Position numbers and translations under genes: made by a program. Below are positions 7,588 to 13,800 of a DNA stretch of 19,984 nucleotides, piece by piece. Positions within the stretch are counted from its first letter, which is position 1. Each line of letters opens with the position of its first letter. This DNA comes from an uncultured Oscillospiraceae bacterium (lineage in GTDB: Bacteria > Bacillota > Clostridia > Oscillospirales > Ruminococcaceae), in the NCBI GenBank assembly GCA_934527255.1, contig CAKTAM010000026.1:1-19984 (forward strand). The letters run 5' to 3'. The notes beneath the pieces were generated by a model. The model had not been told where the DNA came from, made no database searches, and saw nothing but the letters and a program-made list of their open reading frames with translations.

Positions 7588-7924
7588 GCGGCACCGTACC
7601 GCAGGGGAGAAAAGCCGCGGCGGGCCGAAAAAAGTCCGCCCGCGTGCAGTCGAACCGGCAAAAAGGCGGCCGCCGCTTTCCGGCCGCATTCTGTGACGGA
7701 AGACATTCGGCCGCAGAATGCAGCGCGGCCAAGGCAGAAAGAAGCCGATCCGGGCGGTCGTTGATCTCCCAAGCGCGGCGGGCAAAGGGAGCCCCTCATA
7801 CACAGATAGGCGCAGCAAGGCCGCCCCAAAGACCGACCCGCCGCGCCTGCGGTCGGGCCACGCGGGCGCTTCGGCGGCGCACAGCCTTGCGCGGCTTTTT
7901 GTTTTCGCCGGGCCCACGCATAAG
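7588..7924. other. 337-bp gene-free, structure-rich region after the glycosyltransferase
   Basis: No believable protein is coded here. On the + strand there is no terminator right after the glycosyltransferase stop, so its message may run to the hairpin at 7925-7970. Inverted elements include GCATTCTG (7686-7693) with CAGAATGC (7714-7721), CCGACC (7833-7838) with GGTCGG (7851-7856), and a GCGCGGC followed by TTTTTGTTTT near 7890-7910 that can pair with GCCGCGC near 7840-7846. The last could be a weak earlier terminator or the end of a small RNA. No known RNA family was recognised. Confidence 0.3.
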
Positions 7925-7970
7925 AAAAACGCTTTTCAGGAGACGGACGGCCGCCTGAAAAGCGTTTTTT
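7925..7970. terminator. Bidirectional terminator between the glycosyltransferase and trmO
   Basis: AAAAACGCTTTTCAGG (7925-7940) pairs perfectly with the arm at 7954-7969, with a 13-nt loop. T runs follow the stem on both strands (GCGTTTTTT on +, the same on -). It lies six bases from the trmO stop codon and can end transcription arriving from either side. Confidence 0.92.
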
Positions 7971-7975
7971 GCTTT

Positions 7976-8674
7976 TTACTTTTCGTTTTCCGGCAGGATA
8001 TCCTGCACGGTCAGCCGATCCTCCCGCACGGAAAAGCGCACCTCAAACCCGGCAAAGGAAAAGCCGTATATCCGCGCCGGGTCGCTTTGGTAAGCGGGGC
8101 GGGGATCCTGCGAAAGCACCCCCAACAGCGCCACGCGCTTTTCGGCAGGCAGGCGCTGCAGCAGGGCGGGCGGGCAATCGACTGCCAGCGCCCGGGCCGC
8201 CAACGGCGCGGCAAAGCCGCCGGTCGCCTCGGGGCGGCAATCGGCATGGGGCAGGTAGGGCTTGATGTCCAGCACCGGCGTGCCGTCCATCAGGTCAGCG
8301 CCGCCCAGCACCAGCACCGGGCCCTGCGCGGCATCCTGCCGGATCTCGAGCAGGCGCACGCAGGAAAGCCCGATGTTGTTGGGCCGAAACGGCGAGCGCG
8401 TGGCAAACACCCCTATGCGGGTGTTGCCGCCCAGCCGGGGCGGCCGCACCGTGGGCGACCAGCCCTGCCGCACCGCCGCCGAAAACTGCCACAGCAGCCA
8501 CAGGTGCGAAAAGCCCTCCAACCCGCGCAGAGCGGCCGGGTCGCGATAGGGCGGCTCGAACACCAGCACCGAGCGCAGCTCTTCCACCAGGCCGCTTTGC
8601 CGCGGAATGCCGAACTTGTTGTGAAAATCGCTGTGCACACGGCCGATAAAATGCACGGTATAGCCCTCGTCCAC
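7976..8674 (-). CDS. trmO: tRNA (t6A37-N6)-methyltransferase TrmO (TsaA family)
   Basis: A 232-residue member of the TsaA/TrmO (YaeB) family, which uses S-adenosylmethionine to methylate N6-threonylcarbamoyladenosine at position 37 of tRNAs such as tRNA-Thr, giving m6t6A. The N-terminal beta-barrel domain shows FGIPRQSGL (21-29), LRGLEGFSHLWLL (49-61), RPPRLGGNTRIGVFATR (77-93) and RPNNIGLS (97-104), where many relatives have RPNPIGLS. The DGTPVLDIKPY stretch lies near residues 138-148. The start is GTG at 8674, preceded by AAAAAAGGAGGG about seven bases upstream. It lies 96 nt behind gluQ with no visible promoter or terminator between, so it is probably cotranscribed with it. Both act on tRNA, which supports a small tRNA-modification unit. 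Confidence 0.93.
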   Translation of the reverse strand: MDEGYTVHFIGRVHSDFHNKFGIPRQSGLVEELRSVLVFEPPYRDPAALRGLEGFSHLWLLWQFSAAVRQGWSPTVRPPRLGGNTRIGVFATRSPFRPNNIGLSCVRLLEIRQDAAQGPVLVLGGADLMDGTPVLDIKPYLPHADCRPEATGGFAAPLAARALAVDCPPALLQRLPAEKRVALLGVLSQDPRPAYQSDPARIYGFSFAGFEVRFSVREDRLTVQDILPENEK

Positions 8675-8770
8675 TCCACAGCCCTCCTTTTTTCCACAAT
8701 GGGCGGATGCGCCGCCAAAGCCGCCCCCGTCGGGCCCGGGTGCGCCCGGACAACGCGGCGCAGACGGCCG

Positions 8771-9721
8771 TCACGCTTTGTCAAACAGACCGCGCGGCAG
8801 GCAGATATCCTCCCTGGGCACCTTATCCCACGAAAAATCGGCCAGCAGGCTTTCGGGGGTGCGGGGCCCGGCGCCGGGGTTCAGGCCGTACACATAGGCC
8901 AGACGGCCGACGATCTCCTCTGCCGAAAAGCGCCCGCGCAGGTTTTCGAGGCTGGCGTCGCCGTCCCGCTTGGAAAGGCGGCGGCCGTCGGCATCCAACA
9001 GCAGCGGCAGATGGAAAAACTGCGGCTGCGGCAGGCCCAGCAGCTGATACAGCAGCAGCTGCCGCGGCGTAGAGGACAGCAGATCGGCCCCACGCACCAC
9101 CTGCGTCACCCCCATGGCGGCGTCATCCACCACGACCGCCAGCTGATAGGCATAGACCCCGTCGCCGCGCCGCAGGACAAAATCGCCGCAATCGGTCGGC
9201 AGATATTCGCTGTACGGGCCAAGGTGCCCGTCAACAAAGCTTACCGTCCGGGCCGGAACGTGCAGCCGCATGGCAGGCGGGCGCTTTGCCGCGCGCGCGG
9301 CCGCCTGCTGCGGGGAAAGCCCGTAGCAGACACCGGGGTAGACCACCTGCCCGTCGCTGCGGTGCGGCGCGCTGGCCGCGTGCAGCTGGCTGCGGCTGCA
9401 AAAGCACGGATATACCAGCCCGGCCGACGCCAGCTTTTCATACGCAGCAGCATACAGGGCGCTGCGCTCGCTTTGATAATAGGGCGCGTGCGGCCCGCCG
9501 CCGCTGCCGCCCTCCTGCCAGTGCAGCCCCAGCCAGGAAAGATCCTCCTCCAGCTGATCGGCCCAGCGGCGGGGGCAGCGCTCGGCATCCAGATCCTCAA
9601 TGCGCAGCACCACCCGGCCGCCCGCGCTCACCGCGCTCAGCCAGGCCAGCAGGCTGCAGGCCAGATTTCCCAGGTGCAGCCGCCCGCTGGGCGACGGGGC
9701 AAAGCGACCGATGACAGGCAT
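8771..9721 (-). CDS. gluQ: Glutamyl-Q tRNA(Asp) synthetase
   Basis: A 316-residue truncated relative of glutamyl-tRNA synthetase that lacks the anticodon-binding domain. The family activates glutamate and attaches it to the queuosine base at position 34 of tRNA-Asp. Seen here: the class I signature HLGN at residues 16-19, the FAPSPSGRLH lead, a KMSKS-like LSKRDGD near 249-255, and a zinc site C106-x-C108, Y128, C132 typical of GluQ rather than of full GluRS. The start ATG at 9721 follows AAAGGAGAG. It has its own near-consensus promoter (9754-9782, - strand). Presence of GluQ implies the cell puts queuosine or a precursor into tRNA-Asp; no queuosine synthesis gene is in this window. The substrate of the neighbouring aspS product is the same tRNA. 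Confidence 0.94.
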   Translation of the reverse strand: MPVIGRFAPSPSGRLHLGNLACSLLAWLSAVSAGGRVVLRIEDLDAERCPRRWADQLEEDLSWLGLHWQEGGSGGGPHAPYYQSERSALYAAAYEKLASAGLVYPCFCSRSQLHAASAPHRSDGQVVYPGVCYGLSPQQAAARAAKRPPAMRLHVPARTVSFVDGHLGPYSEYLPTDCGDFVLRRGDGVYAYQLAVVVDDAAMGVTQVVRGADLLSSTPRQLLLYQLLGLPQPQFFHLPLLLDADGRRLSKRDGDASLENLRGRFSAEEIVGRLAYVYGLNPGAGPRTPESLLADFSWDKVPREDICLPRGLFDKA

Positions 9722-9753
9722 GTGGGCATTCTCTCCTTTGGGCAGTTTTTTAC

Positions 9754-9782
9754 AGCATACCGCGGCGGCCGCCGGAAGTCAA
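9754..9782 (-). promoter_or_regulatory. Sigma-A type promoter of gluQ-trmO
   Basis: Read on the - strand, TTGACT (9782-9777) and TATGCT (9759-9754) are separated by exactly 17 nt. Transcription would begin near 9747, about 26 nt before the gluQ start. Confidence 0.85.
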
Positions 9783-9800
9783 GCCCCGGCGGCGGGCGGC

Positions 9801-9844
9801 AAAAAGCGCCGGTGCGGCACAAGGCGGATGTGCCGCGCCGACGC
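9801..9844 (-). terminator. Rho-independent terminator after the membrane protein gene
   Basis: On the - strand, GCGTCGG and GCGGCACA (9844-9829) pair with TGTGCCGC and CCGGCGC (9821-9806), leaving one mismatch in 16 positions and one G-T pair, with a 7-nt loop. Five T residues follow (9805-9801). It separates the membrane protein transcript from the gluQ promoter. Confidence 0.88.
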
Positions 9845-9903
9845 CCGGTTTTTCCCTGTTTGACGGCCCGCACGGCGGCAGGCGGCCCAAACGGGCCTTG
9901 CGC

Positions 9904-10986
9904 TTACGGGGCGGGGGACTCCTCCGGCCCTGCTGCCTCCGCGGCCTCCACCGTTTCCTCCACAGCGGGCTGCGCGGCAGGCTGTTCGACCGCCGCTTCC
10001 TCGACGACGACCTCTTTCTCCGCCGTCTCCAGCGCATCGGCCGTGCTTTCGGCCTCGGCGGCCGTTTCCGCATCCGGTTCCGAAAGAACCTCCTCGCCGG
10101 TCCGATCCGCTGCCCGCGCACCGCGCTTTTTCTTTTGTGCCGCCGCGCGGGCATCCTCCTCGCGCAAAGCATCCAGCTCCTGCAGCGGCACACGGCGGCC
10201 GCAGCCCGCAGGCAGCATGGCCAGCAGCCCGACGGCGATAAACGCCAGCGCCAGCATCAGCCGGGGCGCGTTTTCGCGCAGGCCGCCCGACAGATACAGC
10301 AGCGAACCGGTAACGGCTGCCGCCGTCCACACCACGCACAGCACCCCGTGCGCTATGCGGCTGCCGCGCCCGCACACCAGCACGATCAGGCTGATGAGCG
10401 CCGCCAGCTGCAGCACATAGGGCACCAGCACCGCCGCCAGCGGCAGCGCCAGCTTTTTGGCCATGCCCGGCGCATTGGCCGAGCCGCGTAGCCCGGCCGT
10501 GATGAGCGCCGCCAGCACCGAGCACGGTTGATACAGCTTATACACCGTCAGCCCCAGATGCACGGCCGCCGGGGCGGCCAGCCAGCGAAGCTCTTTTTTG
10601 GCCAGCGTGTTGCACACCACGGCATAAACGGCCAGCAGCGCGGCGTAAACGATGGGGTACCAGCCGGTGAATGCCTGCCGCAGCAGCGCCGCACCGGTAT
10701 ACCCGGCCTGTGCGGCCTCGCCCAGCAGATAGCCCGCATACAGGATCAGTGCAGAGGCAGCCAGCGTTCCCATCCATTCCAGCGTATCCCGCCGGACAAA
10801 CAGGGCCTGCGGCGTTCGGCGCGCCTTTTTGCCTGTCGGGGCGGCAGAGTCCGGCTGTGCAGGGGCGTTTTCGGCGGCATCCGTCAGGGGCTGCTGCACC
10901 CCGGGCCGCTCCTCATATTCGGCGGTCTCCTGCTGCGGCGCATCCCCGGCGTTTTCCGGCGTCGTCAGCGGTCGTTTTTCCTCCAT
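9904..10986 (-). CDS. Hypothetical membrane protein with acidic low-complexity tails
   Basis: A 360-residue protein of no recognised family. Residues 1-50 are hydrophilic and rich in Glu, Pro, Gln and Ala. Residues 54-67 are basic. About six hydrophobic segments follow (roughly 70-88, 109-128, 135-165, 180-205, 212-232 and 240-260). Residues 265-360 are strongly acidic, rich in Glu and Ala with repeated VEE/EAA stretches, interrupted by a KKKRGAR basic patch near 290. The ATG at 10986 is preferred over the longer in-frame reading to 11292, whose extra part is Lys/Arg-rich and unlike a membrane protein; a GAGG lies six bases upstream of 10986. It has its own promoter and terminator. Charged tails on both sides of a helical bundle suggest a cytoplasmic scaffold or ion-interacting role, but this is a guess. 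Confidence 0.75.
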   Translation of the reverse strand: MEEKRPLTTPENAGDAPQQETAEYEERPGVQQPLTDAAENAPAQPDSAAPTGKKARRTPQALFVRRDTLEWMGTLAASALILYAGYLLGEAAQAGYTGAALLRQAFTGWYPIVYAALLAVYAVVCNTLAKKELRWLAAPAAVHLGLTVYKLYQPCSVLAALITAGLRGSANAPGMAKKLALPLAAVLVPYVLQLAALISLIVLVCGRGSRIAHGVLCVVWTAAAVTGSLLYLSGGLRENAPRLMLALAFIAVGLLAMLPAGCGRRVPLQELDALREEDARAAAQKKKRGARAADRTGEEVLSEPDAETAAEAESTADALETAEKEVVVEEAAVEQPAAQPAVEETVEAAEAAGPEESPAP

Positions 10987-11056
10987 TGTGACCTCATCCT
11001 TTCTTTCGGTCGGCGGACCGCCGCGTTTTACGGCAGCCGCCTCTTTACCTGAAATA

Positions 11057-11085
11057 ATGGTATAGCATCCGGCGGCCGCTGTCAA
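11057..11085 (-). promoter_or_regulatory. Probable promoter of the membrane protein gene
   Basis: On the - strand a perfect TTGACA (11085-11080) is followed after 17 nt by TACCAT (11062-11057), or after 15 nt by TATACC (11064-11059). The -35 box is consensus, the -10 box is imperfect and its exact position uncertain. The AT-rich ATTATTT downstream fits an initiation region. Confidence 0.6.
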
Positions 11086-11086
11086 C

Positions 11087-11327
11087 CGGCCGCCGCCATT
11101 TTCGCACAATTTTCCCCGATGCGGCGGGCGTTTTCGGCAGGCGTCAGGCTCCTTCTGGCTTTTGCGGCCTTTTGTGCGGATGGCCGCCCGTTTTGCCCTT
11201 TCGCTTGCCGCCGCAGCCGCCAAAGCGGCGGCTTCTGGCGCCGACAGGCCCGGCGCATGCCGCTTTTGGCGCTTTCTTTTGAAATAGTGCACAAGAAACC
11301 GGGTGCATTTTTAGAAAACTTTTACAG
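11087..11327. other. Divergent intergenic region, no gene recognised
   Basis: Between the - strand membrane protein promoter and the ATP synthase operon. Short frames exist on both strands, but they are Arg/Ala-rich and lack ribosome binding sites. A perfect 7-bp hairpin (AGCCGCC 11215-11221, GGCGGCT 11227-11233) is not followed by a T run. The right end (11281-11340) turns AT-rich as the operon promoter is approached. Confidence 0.45.
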
Positions 11328-11380
11328 TTTTTGAACTTCCCTTTTTATTTCAAAAAGTATATAATATCTGCCTTGGCAGA
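11328..11380 (+). promoter_or_regulatory. Promoter region of the ATP synthase operon with two dyads
   Basis: A perfect TATAAT lies at 11360-11365. The only good -35-like box, TTGAAC at 11331-11336, is 23 nt away, which is too far, so the true -35 is weak (TTCCCT at the right distance) or an activator helps. An inverted repeat TTTTTGAA (11328-11335) / TTCAAAAA (11349-11356) sits over the -35 region. A second palindrome TCTGCC-TT-GGCAGA (11367-11380) covers the expected start site near 11372. Confidence 0.6.
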
Positions 11381-11420
11381 ACAAAATAGAACCGAACCGG
11401 CCGAAGGAGGAGTGCTTTCG

Positions 11421-11744
11421 ATGCTGTGGCTTGCCCTGTGTTACGGCCTTGCTTTGGGGGCCGCGCAATTTTTTTTGCTGAAAGCGCTCGTTCGTCTGGC
11501 GCTGGCCCGGCGCAGCGGGGCGGCCGCCCGGCTGCCGCTGCTGCTTGCGGCCAAGCTGGCGGTTTATCTGGCCGCCGCGCTTGGCGCGGTCTATCTGTTT
11601 GAAGAAACCCTGCTGTGGGCAGGCGTCGGCCTGGGGGCCGGGCTGGTGGGGCTGGCGGTGCTGCAGACCGTCGCCAGCCTGCGGCGCGCCAACGCGCACA
11701 GCGCAATACCGGGGACGGACGCCCCCACGGAGGAGAAACAATGA
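11421..11744 (+). CDS. Small membrane protein leading the ATP synthase operon (AtpI-like by position)
   Basis: A 107-residue hydrophobic protein with about three to four membrane segments (roughly residues 2-24, 38-57, 59-84) and a short hydrophilic C-terminus. AAGGAGGAG at 11404-11412 supports ATG 11421. It occupies the place of atpI, ahead of atpB, and its stop overlaps the atpB start by four bases (ATGA at 11741-11744), so translation is coupled. AtpI proteins help assemble the c-ring or supply magnesium; they are poorly conserved, and this sequence shows no residue pattern that proves the identity. The assignment rests on position, size and membrane layout. Confidence 0.7.
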   Translation: MLWLALCYGLALGAAQFFLLKALVRLALARRSGAAARLPLLLAAKLAVYLAAALGAVYLFEETLLWAGVGLGAGLVGLAVLQTVASLRRANAHSAIPGTDAPTEEKQ

Positions 11745-12646
11745 AGCTTTCTAGCATTCTGCAGCTGGGGCTTTCGGCTTTGGTGGCCTGCGGCTGCTTT
11801 GCCGGCTGGTGCGCATCCCGCGCAGGCGCGCACAGGCAGGCCGAGACCAAACAGCAGCGGCGCAGGCGGCGGCTGTTTTTCTGGGGCATGGTCATCGCCC
11901 TCTGGTTTCTGGTGGGCACGCTGCTCAACCTGGCCAGCGGCCACACCGGCGGGCTGAACTTTGAGCTTTCCATGTTTGCCGACCGGGTGATGCTGGGCGG
12001 CCTTTCGGTGGCCAAGACCACGGTCATCACCTGGGTGATTATTGCGGTGGTGCTGGTGCTGGGGCTGCTGTTCCGCTTTGTGGCGGTGCCGCGCTTTTCA
12101 CCGGATGACCCGCACGGGCTGCAAAGCCTGATGGAAATGGCCGTTGAGGGCGTGCAGAAGCTGTGCGCCGCAAACATTGAAGAACCGTTTGCCGACCGGC
12201 TGTCGCCGTACATGATGACGGTGGCCGTGCTGCTGATGGGCAGCGCCTTCAGCGAGCTGCTGGGCCAGCGGCCGCCCACGGCCGACCTGGTGATGAACCT
12301 GAGCCTGAGCCTGGTCACGCTGGCGCTCATCAACTATTGCTGCATCCGCAAAAAGGGCATCGGCGGCCGTCTGAAGGGCATGGCTACCCCGTCGCCGGTG
12401 CTGTTTCCCATCAAGCTCATCAACGATCTGGCCGTGCCGGTGTCGCTTTCGTGCCGGTTGTTCGGCAATATGCTGGGCGGCATGATCGTCATGGATCTGC
12501 TGAAAAGCGGCCTTGGCGGTTATTCGGCCGGGCTGGCCAGTCTGGCGGGCATCTATTTCAACCTGATTCACCCGCTGATTCAAACCTATGTCTTTGTGGT
12601 CCTGTCGCTGACCTTTATCCGCGAGGCGGTCGAGGATCCGGAATAA
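11741..12646 (+). CDS. atpB: ATP synthase Fo subunit a
   Basis: A 301-residue membrane protein forming the stator half-channels next to the c-ring. The essential arginine lies at R239 in SCRLFGNML, and the preceding PTADLVMNLSLSLVTL helix and the final NLIHPLIQTYVFVVLSLTFI helix match the family core. Residues about 1-25 form a first hydrophobic segment that could be a signal-like anchor, followed by a very basic loop (RQAETKQQRRRRR) before the second segment at about 46-65, somewhat longer at the N-terminus than common a subunits. AGGAGG lies at 11730-11735 and the start overlaps the previous stop by four bases. It works with the c subunit coded next. Confidence 0.96.
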   Translation: MKLSSILQLGLSALVACGCFAGWCASRAGAHRQAETKQQRRRRRLFFWGMVIALWFLVGTLLNLASGHTGGLNFELSMFADRVMLGGLSVAKTTVITWVIIAVVLVLGLLFRFVAVPRFSPDDPHGLQSLMEMAVEGVQKLCAANIEEPFADRLSPYMMTVAVLLMGSAFSELLGQRPPTADLVMNLSLSLVTLALINYCCIRKKGIGGRLKGMATPSPVLFPIKLINDLAVPVSLSCRLFGNMLGGMIVMDLLKSGLGGYSAGLASLAGIYFNLIHPLIQTYVFVVLSLTFIREAVEDPE

Positions 12647-12704
12647 ACCGACGCTTTTTCCGACATCAGATAAAAGAGAGACACTTCTAAGGAGGATTTT
12701 CACT
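12647..12704 (+). promoter_or_regulatory. AU-rich translation initiation region of atpE
   Basis: The 58 nt between atpB and atpE are AT-rich for this window and contain TAAGGAGG (12688-12695), the strongest ribosome binding site in the operon, nine bases before the ATG. There is no strong hairpin. In other bacteria the atpE start region is known to be an unusually efficient initiation site, because about ten c subunits are needed per enzyme; the same logic is inferred here. Confidence 0.5.
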
Positions 12705-12917
12705 ATGAACGCAATTGCAGCCGCACTGGCCATGCTGCCCGCGCTGGGCATTGGTATCATGATGGCGTTTGCCACCGCGAAGGCCGTGGAATCGGTCGCC
12801 CGGCAGCCCGAGGCCGGCAGCAAGATCCAGCAGATCCTGCTGATCGGTCTGGCACTGGCCGAGTCGTGCGCCGTGTATGCCTTTGTTATTGCGCTGTTGC
12901 TCACCTTTAAGGCCTGA
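12705..12917 (+). CDS. atpE: ATP synthase Fo subunit c
   Basis: A 70-residue proteolipid of two membrane helices joined by the polar loop ARQPEA (32-37), forming the rotor ring. The ion-carrying carboxylate is E53, followed by S54, C55 and Y58. Glu-Ser with a Tyr five residues after the Glu is part of the sodium-binding signature known from Ilyobacter tartaricus (Q32, E65, S66, T67, Y70). The position equivalent to that Gln, however, is M20 here, and the threonine is cysteine. The glycine ladder of helix 1 is partly replaced by Met and Ala (GIGIMMAFATA). Coupling ion is therefore open. Length is normal. Confidence 0.97.
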   Translation: MNAIAAALAMLPALGIGIMMAFATAKAVESVARQPEAGSKIQQILLIGLALAESCAVYAFVIALLLTFKA

Positions 12918-12937
12918 GCGGGAGGGAGTTGCCGCAC

Positions 12938-13459
12938 ATGGAAGGATTTGAACTTTCCAGCCTGCTGACCGATCTGCCGCTGAATCTGATCAACATTCTG
13001 CTGCTGTACCTGATCGTCAGCAAGCTGATCTACAAGCCGGTGAAAAAGCTGCTGGACGACCGCGCCCGCCGCCTGCAGGAGCAGCGGAACGCCGCCGACG
13101 CCGCCAAAGCCGAGGCCGACGAAAAAAGCCGCCGCTATGACGAACTGCTGGCCGGGGCGAAGGAGGAGGCCGCGCGCATCACCGCCGACGCTCGCGAGGA
13201 CGCCCAGCGCCAGACCCAGCAGACCCTGGCCGATGCCCGCGCCGAAGCGCAGAAGCTGCTGGCCGATGCCCGCACGCAGGCACAGGCCGCGCATGACGAG
13301 GCGCTGGCCGGGCTGCAGGACGAGGTGGCCGGGCTGGCCGTGGACATTGCCGGAAAGGTATTGGAGCGCACCGTTACCGATGCGGATACCCGCAGGCTTG
13401 CCGACGAATTTTTTGCCGCGGAGCAGCCCGCCACAGATGACGGCGCGGCGAACGCCTGA
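12938..13459 (+). CDS. atpF: ATP synthase Fo subunit b
   Basis: A 173-residue peripheral stalk subunit with one N-terminal membrane helix (about residues 13-32, LPLNLINILLLYLIVSKLIY) and a long charged coiled coil rich in Ala, Glu, Arg and Gln to the C-terminal ALAGLQ...AGKVLERTV region. ATG 12938 is chosen since GGGAGGGAG (12920-12928) lies nine bases upstream; a TTG at 12929 would touch that site. Length is normal, and there is no fused delta domain. It normally dimerises and holds the delta subunit through its C-terminal end. Confidence 0.95.
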   Translation: MEGFELSSLLTDLPLNLINILLLYLIVSKLIYKPVKKLLDDRARRLQEQRNAADAAKAEADEKSRRYDELLAGAKEEAARITADAREDAQRQTQQTLADARAEAQKLLADARTQAQAAHDEALAGLQDEVAGLAVDIAGKVLERTVTDADTRRLADEFFAAEQPATDDGAANA

Positions 13460-13506
13460 GCCTGTACCGGCACACGGCATGCCGCAAATGTACCCTGCGG
13501 GCTGAC

Positions 13507-13538
13507 GGCCGCGCCCTGCGGCCCCCCCGCTTTTGCGG
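13507..13538 (+). other. Intercistronic hairpins between atpF and atpH
   Basis: A perfect 6-bp GC hairpin (GGCCGC 13507-13512, GCGGCC 13518-13523) is directly followed by a small one (CCGC 13527-13530, TTTT loop, GCGG 13535-13538). A palindrome CGGCATGCCG lies at 13475-13484. No T run follows, so these are likely to slow, stabilise or process the message rather than end it. The 106-nt gap is the longest inside the operon and sits where the missing N-terminal part of delta would be coded. Confidence 0.5.
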
Positions 13539-13565
13539 TGCTGCCAGAAAAGAGGTTTTTTGCAA

Positions 13566-13784
13566 ATGAACACAGCCATTGTCACCACGGCCCGGCACTG
13601 CACCCCGCAGACATACGAGTATATCTGCGGGAAGCTGCAGGCGCGTTTTGGCCCGCTGTCGTTGGAGCACCGGGTGGATGACGCCGTGCTGGGAGGGTTT
13701 CTTGTGCAGCTGAACGGCACGGTGTACGACTGTACGCTGCGCTGCAGGCTGGAGCAGATGCGCCGCCACCTGACGGGCGGCTGA
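13566..13784 (+). CDS. atpH: ATP synthase F1 delta subunit, C-terminal domain only
   Basis: A 72-residue protein in the atpH position. Residues 3-70 align end to end with the last about 70 residues of delta (OSCP) subunits: the helix IVTTARHCTPQTYEYICGK, a strand pair, then VLGGFLVQL (41-49), TVYD (52-55) and LRCRLEQMRRHL. Family members are about 175-180 residues and begin with a six-helix bundle that binds the N-terminus of alpha; that domain is absent. AAAAGAGG at 13548-13555 and an ATG ten bases on show it is a self-contained gene, not a fragment lacking a start. The gap before it holds no coding remnant. The C-terminal domain is the part that contacts subunit b. The stop codon overlaps the atpA ribosome binding site. 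Confidence 0.8.
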   Translation: MNTAIVTTARHCTPQTYEYICGKLQARFGPLSLEHRVDDAVLGGFLVQLNGTVYDCTLRCRLEQMRRHLTGG

Positions 13785-13800
13785 AAGGAGGTCTTTGCCC

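Noticed and set aside
7718..10420. 900-residue open frame on the + strand
   Set aside because: It lies opposite trmO, gluQ and the membrane protein, crosses their terminators and promoters, has Arg/Ala/Pro-rich composition and no ribosome binding site. It is a shadow of GC-rich coding on the other strand.
11082..11294. Small Arg/Lys-rich frames on the - strand upstream of the membrane protein
   Set aside because: No ribosome binding site and no resemblance to any family; they overlap the likely promoter at 11057-11085.
13460..13565. Remnant of the N-terminal delta domain before atpH
   Set aside because: Only 106 nt, with hairpins and no reading frame that resembles the delta helices; no frameshift would restore the domain.
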